In this document: positions 10,001 through 18,586 of the stretch, piece by piece
Layout: every line of letters starts with the position of its first letter
Numbering within the stretch: position 1 is the stretch's first letter
Origin: Chloromonas sp. AAM2
Lineage: Eukaryota > Chlorophyta > Chlorophyceae > Chlamydomonadales > Chlamydomonadaceae
DNA length: 20,907 nucleotides
NCBI GenBank assembly: GCA_004335635.1
Contig: QAXH01004166.1
Span: forward strand, 1-20,907
Direction of reading: 5' to 3'
The notes under the pieces: model-generated
Databases searched by the model: none
What the model was told of the DNA's origin: nothing
Seen by the model: only the letters and a program-made list of their open reading frames with translations
Program-made: the position numbers and the translations under genes

Positions 10001-13000
10001 CCAGACTGCACATGGTCAAGGCGAGTCGCATGAAAGCAGGAGGCCAGGCCGCACTGTCAGCCCAACAGCCGCTACTGGCAGTCCAACAACTGCTACGGCA
10101 GTGACCTGCCGAATCAACACAAACTCATCTAGCACTGCCTGTCCCTGCAGCCCACGTACCCTTGCACGTTTCCTACCTGCTTTTTGTGGCAGTGCGGGCG
10201 GTACTGCTTGGGAACGAAGTGGCGGTACTCCTTAGGAATGAACCTAAGAGAATGAAACAGTTGTCCAGTTGTGATACAAATCTGTTCGGTGTGCATTAGC
10301 GTGCATGAACAGCGCACGCAAAACGTTCAAGTGTAAGTTGTAAACATACTATGTTATCACAGGCAAATTTTATGTTCAGGCCCTGTTTTCAGGGTTCCTC
10401 GTTTTAAAAGCCATCTGGTTACGCCTCCAGACTCCGCATCTTGCTTAACTTGGTAACTCCTGTCGAACAGCACCCCTGGCTGACTCGCGTGCAAGGAGTA
10501 AGACACAGTGCCGCCCGACGGCGCCAGCAATCATGTGTAAGCAGCTGTGCCGTAGAACGAGAACACGGCGTGTGCAACCCTAGTATACCGCCCACAATTG
10601 CGCAACCCAGCTTGTGGTGGCACTCACGTGTCCCGGTCACACACTCACGTGTCCCGGTCACACACTCACGTGTCCCGGTCACACACTCCCTTGTCCCGGG
10701 CACACACTCCCTTGTCCCGGGCACACACTCCCGTGTCCCGGGCACACACTCCCGTGTCCCGGGCACACACTCCCGTGTCCCGGGCACACACTCCCGTGTC
10801 CCGGGCACACACTCCCGTGTCCCGTGCACACACTCTCGTGTCCCGGGCACACACTCTCGTGTCCCGGGCACACACTCTCGTGTCCCGGTCACACACTCAC
10901 GTGTCCCGGTCACACACTCACGTGTCCCGGTCACACACTCACGTGTCCCGGGCACACACTCACGTGTCCCGGGCACACACTCACGTGTCCCGGTCACACA
11001 CTCACTTGTCCCGGTCACACACTCACTTGTCCCAGTCACATGAGTGATCCTCTGAAGAGCCCCCCTCGCCACGACCCTGCAGACCAGCCGAGTATTGAAA
11101 AGTCACGAGAATAGAGTCGAGAGAATAGTGCGGTTTGTGATCATCATGTTTTGTTGCAGTGCAAACTGTTTGTCGCTTTTGTCACACGCAATCACAATGC
11201 AATGTCAGACACCATACCAGTAACGGCTGAGAGGCAGCCTCAGCTCACACACGCGGAATGGTGCAATTACCTGGCAGGTTCGATTACTAGTGCTGACTGG
11301 ACTGCTGACTGCGGCTGATACTGCTGTAGGTTAGCACCACCTGCCACCATCTGATGCCCCACAGCTCATGCAACGGCCTGATCATTAACACTAGGCATGT
11401 AAGCCCATTAACACCAGGCATGTAACACCAGGCATGTAAGGCAGCCTTGACAGATGCGTCAAAATATGTGGGAATTGTAGGGTTGCCGTTGTTTAAGATC
11501 ACAAACTTGGACGTTCCGGTGGAATAAGGCTGAAACGTTCCGGTGGCTTTAAAAAATAGAGGACCCGGTCATTCTTCAAGCCAAGTGGGTTGGTCGTAAA
11601 AGGCTGAGCGCTGACAGCGCAAAGGCACGCCAGCGGTTGCCTGCAGTGCTGCTGTGGGGGTGTGCCACAGCGGCCTTACACACTGCAAATGGCACAGCCA
11701 GCCACACTGCCTATGGTGGCTGTCCGACTTCTTTGGATGGAGCCACTGTAGTACGTCTCTCTCCCCAGAGAGATGTATATAACCAGTTAAAGGTAGAAGG
11801 GTGAACCTTCGCAGACCTTCCCCACACTGGTTACCACCAGGCCTGTCCCCTACCTCGACTGTATATCGATACCTGTCCCCCTCATCAAGACCCTGACAGT
11901 CCACGTACAATAGAAGTCATAAGCAGTGCTTCATCATCCATTGCATTACAGTGCACTACAGCAAATTTGTACATGAAACAACACGCCACACCCCAAAGTT
12001 GGGCAGTCGCAGCTCACACACATGCAACAAAGCCCCGTTATCGAGTGGACAGCTGCCCACAGACGATGCTCTGCACCAACCTGATGGCTCGCACGAGCCA
12101 TGCGCCGTACTCTACCTGTACTCAACCACACGCCGCACACACCTCGCCCTTTGACCGCTCCAACATGTTCTCAGAGTTGTCCTGCTCGGGCTGCTCTGGT
12201 TGCTCGTCCTGTTCGCCATGACCCCGCCGCCTGCGGTGCCTGGTCTGCAAGTAGCAACAAGCATTAACACCCCAGGCGACCGTAGAGTACAGCAGTATCT
12301 ATATCTATGTATCTATATATCTATATCTATATATATATATATATATATATGTATTTACACCATGGAAGCCGCCAGAGGACACGGAACGGGATGGGCAGTA
12401 TCTGGGAAACAGAAAAACTGCCCTGGCCAGGTGTGGCCGATGGGTGATCATGAGGATACACTGGATCGGTTTTCTTGGCACTGACTTGGGTTGCCTGTGC
12501 TCATTGAATCGTTTGGATAATCACGCATCTGCATGCATATTTGGGTGACCACAATTATTCATGTGTATCCTGTGCGCAGTAAGTGCATGCTGTACTGCTT
12601 CAGCCGTGCAGTGAGCTGTGCCGTCTTTCCCCCCTGCTCACCAGTCCCTCGCCCATTGCTCGTCTCACCCTGTCCTCGTCCAGGTCAGTGCTCATGCTCC
12701 GGAGCAGCTGCAGCTCCCAGCGCACACCGTGGTCATTCACCCACTGCGCTCAGCACAAAAGCAAACAGTGTCTTGGCAACAAAAAAAAACAGTAACAAGC
12801 CCGGTAGTGTTGTGATGCAACTCAAATACAATGTAGTAAAGCTCGAGGACACCAACACAGATCCCAACAGCAGTGGGATTTTGTTTGTTGGTTGAAAATT
12901 AACAGTATACTTGCCGTTTTGAACGCAAAACGTTTTGATCATTACTCCAGCGCCAACTCACATCTGCCAGCCCCTGGAAATGGTCGGACGTGAAGTGGTC

Positions 13001-14292
13001 GTGCAGCGCCCGGTGCGTCCTCCACTCGCCTGCAGAGGCAATCACATGGGTCACAAGGAAACTTCCATGGCCTGCTGATCAATGGACTTGAATGCGTGAT
13101 GCCTAGGCATGGAGCGTCCTCTCCATCTTCCCAGGATCGACATGTGTCCAGAACAACCCTGGCTGACCAGCCGAACTAGCAGCTCCAGCCGTCTGAAGAC
13201 GTCAATAATGGTATGTGCCAGCAACATTCATTGCCTCTCTAGCTCATTTTTCATCACTCATTAGGGTTTCATTGACCGCTATGGCTTCTTCAAGCGGGCT
13301 ACTTGCATTCAAGACCACAACTATCACCTTGGCAAGGCCAATGCCACCAGTGCGCACACCAACGCTACTTGGTGCCACTACTTGTATGGCGAACGATGTG
13401 CAGAGGCTTCCAGACATGCAAGCCAGCCGTTTGGCCACTGACCATAGGAGAGGTAGACGAGGTTATCCATCTCAGTCTTCTTGAGGTCGATCATCTCCAT
13501 GTCCTTCTCATGATCCGTCACGTCCTTCTCAAACTCCAACCTGAGAGCAACACCAAGATGAGCCAAATAGTCACCAAGAACCCCAGATAGGCACCAAGAA
13601 CAGGCCACACTTGACAATAAATACGAGTCCAAAGGGCAACCATGTTTGCCTTTGATGATCCTGTGGTATAAAGTGACTGGCAAATTGTGTAAACTGTCGT
13701 GATAAATGTTACAATGGGTTCTGTCACGTTGGTCTCAAGTCAAATGCCCAGACAGGAATCCAAGCTGATTACAATTCCAAACTGATTGGAGTGCGCTCAA
13801 ACCAAAGGACCTACCCATACAAAGAGAAATCAAGAAAAATTGACCCACGTTCTCCATTTTACTTGTACTTGTCATTCGGGGCCCATGCACGTCCTACGAC
13901 GCTATTCGAGAGCAGTGTACGCGCGCATGGCACGCACCAGGCGTCTTCGAAGCCGCTTGCATCACCGGGTGACACGGTGAACCTGATGACCGCATAAGCA
14001 CGCTTCTCTTCCTTGTGATTCTCAACATCCCGCATCAAAGCTAGAAGCCCCTGAACACCAGAAGCGACGACGAAAAGGAGCTTACGATGGGGCTGTGCCA
14101 CGTCTGCTAGCACTACACGTCATTTGCGTCATCTGCGGTGCGCCTTTCTTCACGTCCTCGCACCTGTGCCGCATTTTGCTGCAGGTCGCCGGAAGACGTG
14201 TCGTAGGTGGCGAACAAGTCGAGGGCATGCCTTGAAGCCAAAGCGCTGCCCAACGCACAAGCCAAGAGCAGCCAAAGCACAGGCCTGTTCAT
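7100..14292 (-). CDS. Gene B: secreted tandem ABM-domain protein with doubled linker
   Basis: Exons in transcript order: 14292-14164, 14050-13938, 13540-13443, 13029-12962, 12743-12669, 12244-12141, 10243-10177, 9699-9611, 8773-8671, 8419-8331, 8227-8171, 7352-7256, 7126-7100 (1116 nt, 371 aa). Phases close exactly. The start MNRPVLWLLLACALGSALAS gives a signal peptide; an ATG at 14334 is in frame but lies upstream of it. Domain 1 spans about residues 60-160 (AYAVIRFTVSPG, FEDAW, YLSYGEW; W116/H125/H130). Two linker modules follow at about 162-218 and 219-268, each a PEQ-rich acidic part plus IPKEYR repeats. Domain 2 spans about 272-365 (YHVLIRYD, YYAYGTWD, DNDIVWF; W329/H338/H343). The tail IKIGNEPE is shared with gene A. 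Exons 6 and 8 end in weak donors, GT|GTGTGC and GT|GTGGTG, which are required to keep frame; exon borders there are the least certain. ABM-type fold is inferred; substrate is unknown. Confidence 0.85.
7463..7633. repeat. Chimeric captured patch in gene B intron 11
   Basis: Two pieces from elsewhere in the window lie side by side. Bases 7463-7503 match about 38 of 41 bases of the acceptor repeat unit of gene C intron 4 (16784-16824), same strand. Bases 7522-7633 match 111 of 112 bases of 15107-15218 in inverted orientation, which lies inside the 299-codon open frame between B and C. A short duplication (CCTTGAAGCATGCACTGTGT type) marks the junction. The intron is 818 bases, against 143 for the matching intron of gene A. 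Confidence 0.85.
8020..8133 (+). repeat. Dispersed element end, copy 2, in gene B intron 11
   Basis: This contains GGCCAGGGCGGTGCCCATCC, CCGTTCCGTGTCCCC, GACGGCTTCCCTGGTGTAA and the tail TTACATATA. It matches copy 1 at about 6545-6640 and the inverse of 12349-12428. Together with the chimeric patch it explains why this intron is so much longer than its gene A counterpart. Confidence 0.65.
8671..8773 (-). other. Gene B exon 9: second IPKEYR exon fused to domain 2 start
   Basis: The exon encodes FIPKEYRRYIPKKYRPHC, two tandem (F/Y)IPKxYR motifs, then DRNTQKDLYHVLIRYD, the first strand of ABM domain 2. It is a close duplicate of exon 7 (10177-10243) in its first half. The acceptor TTTGTTCCAG is preceded by a TACTAAC branch-point-like box about 23 bases upstream. 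It needs an incoming phase-2 exon, which the GT|GTGGTG donor of exon 8 supplies. Confidence 0.75.
8940..9339 (+). repeat. 21-bp minisatellite array 1 (gene B intron 8)
   Basis: About 19 units of a 21-bp repeat, consensus CACTCACTYGTCCCGGTCAC plus A, with variants at a few fixed positions (CTCG/CTTG/CGTG/CGCG, and GGTC/GGGC/GATC). It lies in the intron between the linker exon at 9611-9699 and the IPKEYR exon at 8671-8773. Because the unit is a multiple of three with no stop in several frames, it gives long artificial open frames on both strands. On the sense strand of gene B almost every unit presents GTGAGT, the donor hexamer used by these genes. Confidence 0.97.
9611..9699 (-). other. Gene B exon 8: second PEQ-type linker exon
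   Basis: It encodes TRRQMLGEQLGEQEPEQLDT followed by EETLERKHK and a split Val codon. It is a duplicate of exon 6 (12141-12244), sharing the TR start, the EQ-rich acidic centre and the LER end. The intron sequence 3' of it (about 9550-9600) also resembles the matching flank of exon 6 (about 12075-12110), so exon and flanks were copied together. Confidence 0.75.
10177..10243 (-). other. Gene B exon 7: first IPKEYR exon
   Basis: A 67-nt exon encoding FIPKEYRHFVPKQYRPHC and HKKQ, bounded by the acceptor TTCTCTTAG and the donor GTAGGA. It joins phase-2 exon 6 to phase-0 exon 8. It is the first-module counterpart of exon 9. The conserved IPKEYR and YRPHC words, which also occur as IPDEYRP in gene A, argue that it is coding. 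Confidence 0.72.
10621..11040 (+). repeat. 21-bp minisatellite array 2 (gene B intron 6)
   Basis: Twenty units of the same 21-bp repeat as array 1, in the same orientation. The centre is a homogenised block in which CTCAC is replaced by CTCCC or CTCTC and GGTC by GGGC. The sequences beyond both ends match those of array 1: CAACCCAGCTTGTGG on the left, and GAGTGATCCTCTGAAGAG with CCCCTCGCCACGACCCTGCA on the right. The array was therefore copied as part of a larger module. Confidence 0.97.
12141..12244 (-). other. Gene B exon 6: first PEQ-type linker exon
   Basis: It encodes TRHRRRRGHGEQDEQPEQPE followed by QDNSENMLERSKGE. The GHG(E/Q)Q...PEQ core matches the start of the gene A linker exon. 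The frame needs the donor two bases past the obvious AG|GTGTGT, giving GT|GTGTGC and a phase-2 end. If AG|GTGTGT were used, the exon would be phase 0 and could instead splice directly to exon 8, skipping exon 7. Confidence 0.72.
12296..12352. repeat. AT-rich simple sequence tract
   Basis: A (CTATAT)n/(TA)n tract in gene B intron 5. It abuts the inverted dispersed element at 12349-12428 at its TGTAAATACATA end, so it may be that element's simple-sequence tail that has expanded. Confidence 0.9.
12349..12428 (-). repeat. Dispersed element end, copy 3 (inverted), gene B intron 5
   Basis: The reverse complement reads GGCCAGGGCAG, CTGCCCATCCCGTTCCGTGT, GGCGGCTTCCATGGTGTAAA and TACATA. It matches copy 2 at 8072-8133 closely, apart from an inserted stretch of about 17 bases after GGCCAGGGCAG. 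Confidence 0.65.
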
Positions 14293-14399
14293 GACGACAG
14301 TCTTCAAGTGATGAGCGCAATCTTTGCGCGGCACTTGTGGTGATGTAGTGTCAAGCCAGAGGGCAACGTAGGTCGGAGAATTGTCCGTAGCTGTTGTGA

Positions 14400-15299
14400 T
14401 CAGTGTGACAACACGTTGTGTGACGGCACGGTGTGATGGGTCGGTTTTTGTTTGTGACGAAGTTGAGCGAGGACACTGGAGGAATTGAACAGGAGTTGAT
14501 GTCCCCTGATGTCAATGGGGAATGTTTTAGCCTGCAAAGCAGTTGGCTGCGGCCAGGCCAACTGAAGGATGCGTGGGGCCAGGTCTGTGGTGTCGGCCAG
14601 GGAGTCCGTCAGCACTGCACGAGAAGCAGAAACGGAAGGGAAGGGCCCGAGGGCTTGCAAAGCTACTGCCATATACGTGATGATGCCAGGAGGAAAACGA
14701 TACGGCTGATGAAGGGCTGGCAGCCCCAGCACGCCTTGCGCCGCATCTGCCGAGCTGGCCAGGGTAGCAAGGAGAAGGGTTTGGGCTGGGTGAAGCGACG
14801 GGCATGCATGACGCAGGAGGATGCCAGCCAGAGTGGTCCAGGGCGGGGGAGTGTGAGGGTGAGGTGTCACAGACATATCCTGCGCGCTGCGGAACTGAAG
14901 AAGGGACGGCAACATGCGAAAGAGCCATGAAGCCTCCGGCACTCGCGTGAGCAGGGCTGTCAGGCAGCCCACCAACCAACCAGGCAAGGCTGGGCGGGGA
15001 GGGGCAGTGCGTGTTGGGTGTACGGCCGGCAGGAGGTGCAGCAGCAGGCGAGTGGCCATGGCTGCGTGGCGGGCTTGCACATGGGCGCGCAGCGGTAGCA
15101 GGCCTCCATGTGCCTCCATCCCTTGGCTAGAAGTTTCAGATGTTGCTTCATTCAACCCCGATTCACAGCTTTGCGTGTGCCAGTCACCCACAATGCGATT
15201 GCATGCATGCTTCAAGGGTTGCTCTGTTTCTGGTGCGACTCTCGCATAGGCAGCCCAGCACCAGCACGAACAAGACAAGGTGCCACTCGTGTTGGTCAC
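14400..15299 (-). CDS. Unrecognised 299-codon open frame
   Basis: This is the longest uninterrupted frame in the window and is not repeat-derived. It begins MTNTSGTLSCSCWCWAAYAR and ends about 108 bases before the start of gene B on the same strand. In the sampled codons the first position is strongly G/C (CTC, GCC, CAG type), as expected of coding sequence. The centre is rich in Leu, Ala and Pro with helix-like stretches (LAGILLRHACPS, LLLATLASSADAA, YMAVALQALGPF). No domain, signal peptide or family could be named. A 112-bp segment (15107-15218) recurs almost exactly, inverted, in gene B intron 11, so at least this part is copied sequence. It could be an exon of a larger gene, a mobile-element remnant or a chance frame in GC-rich DNA. 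Confidence 0.35.
   Translation of the reverse strand: MTNTSGTLSCSCWCWAAYARVAPETEQPLKHACNRIVGDWHTQSCESGLNEATSETSSQGMEAHGGLLPLRAHVQARHAAMATRLLLHLLPAVHPTRTAPPRPALPGWLVGCLTALLTRVPEASWLFRMLPSLLQFRSAQDMSVTPHPHTPPPWTTLAGILLRHACPSLHPAQTLLLATLASSADAAQGVLGLPALHQPYRFPPGIITYMAVALQALGPFPSVSASRAVLTDSLADTTDLAPRILQLAWPQPTALQAKTFPIDIRGHQLLFNSSSVLAQLRHKQKPTHHTVPSHNVLSH
15107..15218 (-). repeat. Inverted dispersed segment, partner of 7522-7633
   Basis: It matches 7522-7633 at 111 of 112 bases in opposite orientation, about 7.5 kb away. The single difference is AAACTTC against AAATTTC (minus-strand reading). In the frame of the surrounding open frame it encodes PLKHACNRIVGDWHTQSCES and onward; the copy keeps this frame open with one residue changed. 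Confidence 0.92.
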
Positions 15300-15754
15300 A
15301 ACCAGCAGCCGTCTCGCTTGGAATCAATATAGCTGTGCCCATATATTGTTTTCGATTGTCCATGTGACTCCCTGGTTCCAGCAGCAGTTGAGTACTGTGA
15401 CAACCCAGATTGACCAGACCACCAACACATACACTGGCAGGACGAAATACAATCCGTTACGAGTTCGCCTTCGCGCAGTGACACGAGTCACGAAAGTAAA
15501 TTGACAGCAGCTAGGGGCAACCACCAGAATGTGTGTCTGACAAGGGATGTGTGTGACGTAAGAGTCGAAGCAGGAGTCGACGTGGGCGATCACACAAACG
15601 TCAAATGAGGCCGGCGTTCGTAACCAAAACACCAAGGTCATCAAGCGACGCCGCACGCACCCATAGTACGCTGATCCTCATCACCTTCCCTTGCCGGTGA
15701 AACAATACATTACGTTCGCACACCCTGAACCTGTCTGCACAATCAACGCCCAAG

Positions 15755-18324
15755 ATGCGCAAGTTGGCTTTCGTTCTTATCCTGGCTGGCGTAGTGGCTG
15801 CCGCGGGAGCCGCGCGGCTGCCTATGGACATGTCTGAAACGACTTCCGGAGGCTTGAAGGTGAGGGTCGCTCAGAAGGAGATGATGACGCGGCAGCTTTC
15901 GTGAAAGAACCCTAATGCCTTACCGGGCTTGACAGAAAACGTAACAATCTTCGCCCTTGTCGTCAGCTGCTGCACTTCACCGTCTCTTTGCAGGGTATCT
16001 TGGACTTGTTGCGCGGCGTTTCTTATCACAAAGGAGAGGAGCACCGTCACGCCTGCGTGCGGTTCCGAGTGCCCCCGAGCGAAGCAACCGGCTTTGAAGA
16101 CGCCTGGTGAGTGACGGTAATGACTCCAACGGCCGCACCGCAGCACCTAAGCCCTAGGGTTTGCTCAAGGTTCAAGCCGTACAACTTTCTGGGTTCGTTT
16201 GACTGGTTGGACAAGACCGTCTTCGCCTGGCGTTCCTTCACACAGGAAGGACTTGTGGAGCTATGTGACGGAGGAGGAGCGGGACACAATGGTATTCCAT
16301 CTGACGAAGTTCAGGATGGACAACCTGAACTACATGTCTTGCGGTGCGCTGTGGTCATTCTTGCTCCAATTTTGCTCGCTGCGGGCTTCTTTTGCTCTTG
16401 TCGCACAGAATCTACTGCCAATGCTTTTTGATGCGCTTCTCGGTGCCTGTTCGTTTTGACGCATTGCCATTGACCTTGTCGCAGGCGAGTGGGCCACACA
16501 CGACGCGATGCACGATCACTTTACCTCCGACCACTTCATGGACTTCGCTGAGGTGGGTGTCGGCAGTACAGTGTGATACAGCATTTGGAATCAGCACAAA
16601 GCGTGGAGCTGATATGTCTTTGTGGAAGCCACGCTGTTGTCTGCCGGCGGAGCAACGGAGGCAGTGAGTCACGTGCTGTCTGATCGTAATGGTTGGAGCA
16701 GTATGTCGACAATCGTCTGCTGTGTGTCCGCTGTACCCTGCTGAGCAGTATGTCGACAGTTATCTGATGTGTGCCCTCTGTGCTCCGCTGTGCAGTATGT
16801 CAACAATCATGCACTGTGTGCCCTCTGTGCTCCGCTGTGCAGTATGTCGACAATCATGCACTGTGGGCCCTCTGTGCTCCGCTGTGCAGTATGTCGACAA
16901 TCATGGCGTGCGCTGGGAGATGGAAACGCTGATGAGCCTGAGCCCAGAGATGGACGAGGAGCAGCGTCGCATGCACATGGGGTCCTTGGTGGGTGCCCGC
17001 CAGTACGATTACAATTGCAAATGATTCTCGTGCAGTCGCATCGAGGCGTCTGTCACTTGAGTTATACGTTCTTGCTTCTTTGCTGTTGTTTGCCTGCGCA
17101 GGAAAGGCGTGAGAAGAAGATGCACCACGTGCTCACCAGGTTCATCGTGAGTGGTCTCAGGGCACAGCTCGCTTGCTGTGTTTTGGCAAGTTGGTTTTCA
17201 TAGCAGTTTTGATGTGGACCGACCCTGTCTTGCACTGTCAACCTTTGCTTGAATATCGTTGTTCCTCTGTAGGTGCCCCCTGGTGCGGGCAAGGGCCTGA
17301 CTGATACACTTTTGGACCATGCTGACAAGACAATTCGAGAGAAGGGCAACTGCATGTTTTTGTGAGTAAACCTGCTAACACAAACACATTGAGAGTGGCA
17401 GCGACCTGTCAAAAGTTTGTGCGCAAGGAAACTGTACAGCTCGACAACTGGCACTCAGCTCACGTCCTTATCTTACATATGCCGTGTGCTTGCAGCCTGC
17501 GCAAGTCGATGATTGACAACACTCACTACTATGCGTATGGCGCATGGGACAGGTAAAATGATACTTAGCCGCCTGGTTTGTTTGGCAGATCCTGGCTTGT
17601 GTAAAATGATACGATTGCAAACGCCTCCTGGCTCTACATGCTGGCACAAGCACAAATCATGTAACAAATGTAACGAATGATATGACAAATCAAGCACAGG
17701 TGCTGATAGCGCCTGAGACGTTTTCTGGGAAACATTGTTGCTAATATTAATCCACAACTATCCTTAAGCTGATCCACGACGGTACACCGCAGCATGAGCG
17801 ACTTCCTTGACCACATTGAGAGCAAGCACCACAACAGGATGCTCGACTACGCCAAGGACAACGACATCGTATGGTTCAGGGAGCCACTGGTGAGTAACGC
17901 TTTGGCTTGGGCATGCAGGCAATCCGATTTGGATCATGATGTCGAGTTCCGATAAGAGCAGTTACGGTTGGCCGCTACTTGTTGATGGCCGGCAGTTACT
18001 TGTTAACGGTTATGGTTGGCCATTGAGCTGTTAACTTCGCAACTGGTCCGGCCGGGCTGATTAACCTAACCCAAGCCTGGGGCAGATTGATTGATGTCGC
18101 TGTTTGTTTTTTTGAGGCTGTTGTCTAGGTGGATATATCTTAGCAATACATGGAACCACAGCAAAATAAATGTCAGTTAGGTCGAGAGAGGGTTTGGCAC
18201 TAGGAATGGCCATGGCAAATATATGATCAATCACAAAAGAGTTGGCGGTTGTGGCGAGTGCCTAAAGTGTGTTTTGGATGCTTGCGTGCAGATTATGATA
18301 CGAGTTGGTACGAAGTCTGAGTAA
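15755..18324 (+). CDS. Gene C: secreted tandem ABM-domain protein, 10 exons
   Basis: Exons: 15755-15859, 15994-16106, 16246-16343, 16485-16552, 16890-16988, 17102-17146, 17273-17361, 17496-17552, 17793-17889, 18292-18324 (804 nt, 267 aa). All introns are GT-AG and phases (0,2,1,0,0,0,2,2,0) match genes A and B. The start MRKLAFVLILAGVVAAAGAA gives a signal peptide. Domain 1 spans about residues 54-155 (HACVRFRVPP, FEDAW, NYMSCGEW, DHFTSDHF; W108/H117/H122). Domain 2 spans about 167-263 (HHVLTRFIVPPG, YYAYGAWD, DNDIVWFREPL; W223/H232/H237). The two domains are joined by only the short charged exon 6 (ERREKKMHHVLTRFI), so this is the minimal member of the family. The terminal exon encodes IMIRVGTKSE, against IKIGNEPE in B. 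Exon 5 has five candidate acceptors 47 bases apart; the last one is used in this model because it restores the family sequence. Enzymatic activity and substrate are not deducible. Confidence 0.9.
16700..16905 (+). repeat. 47-bp tandem array multiplying the exon 5 acceptor of gene C
   Basis: The acceptor plus first exon bases, GCAG|TATGTCGACAATCAT, recurs with an exact period of 47. The TATGTC words start at 16702, 16749, 16796, 16843 and 16890. Four lie in the intron, and the last is the true exon 5 start, followed by family-conserved GVRW. Units 3-5 carry the fuller TCCGCTGTGCAG polypyrimidine-like context. The intron is 337 bases, against 188 and 218 in A and B. Confidence 0.93.
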
Positions 18325-18586
18325 GCGCAGCGGGCCTGAGTACTGCTGAGTATTGCCCTAGGCTTGATGACATTCTCTGTTGGCTTCATGTAGACATTTT
18401 GTACTGAGCACCATCTGTTGCTTCAGCCAGTTTTGCAGCTCTTTGAACATTTCCCTTTTTGGAGCCTCACTCATTTGCCAGTTGGCGGTTGCCAAACACA
18501 GTTGAGCCCGTAAGTTGTGAGAGAAAGAATGATTTGAAGCGCGCACGTGTTCAAGGTGTGTGTTTTCCTGCCATTCATGTTCCTGC

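Larger units (their letters stand above)
14293..15754. promoter_or_regulatory. Divergent intergenic region between genes B and C
   Basis: Genes B and C point away from each other with 1462 bases between their start codons, so the promoters of both should lie here. No specific promoter element could be recognised. About 900 bases are taken up by a minus-strand open frame (14400-15299). The remaining 455 bases before gene C (15300-15754) are AT-richer and carry no supportable gene. Confidence 0.4.

Noticed and set aside
10129..10317. Extension of the IPKEYR exons upstream through the in-frame GAACAG acceptor
   Set aside because: The frame stays open in both copies (10243 and 8773), but the added residues are poorly conserved and the sequence just before FIPKEYR looks like a branch point plus pyrimidine tract and acceptor, so the shorter exons are preferred.
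8940..11040. CRISPR-like array
   Set aside because: Units are contiguous 21-mers with no unique spacers, in an intron-rich eukaryotic locus with no cas genes.
10419..11114. Repeat-protein frames on both strands across minisatellite array 2
   Set aside because: Same reason as array 1; several frames are open at once and none has a plausible non-repeat start or domain.
14433..14930. 165-codon plus-strand open frame opposite the 299-codon frame
   Set aside because: It is shorter, has no recognisable features and is best explained as the antisense shadow of the minus-strand frame.
15324..15656. 110-codon minus-strand frame with a hydrophobic stretch (YFVLPVYVLVVW)
   Set aside because: It has a membrane-like segment but no start context, family or splice support, and lies in the expected promoter of gene C.
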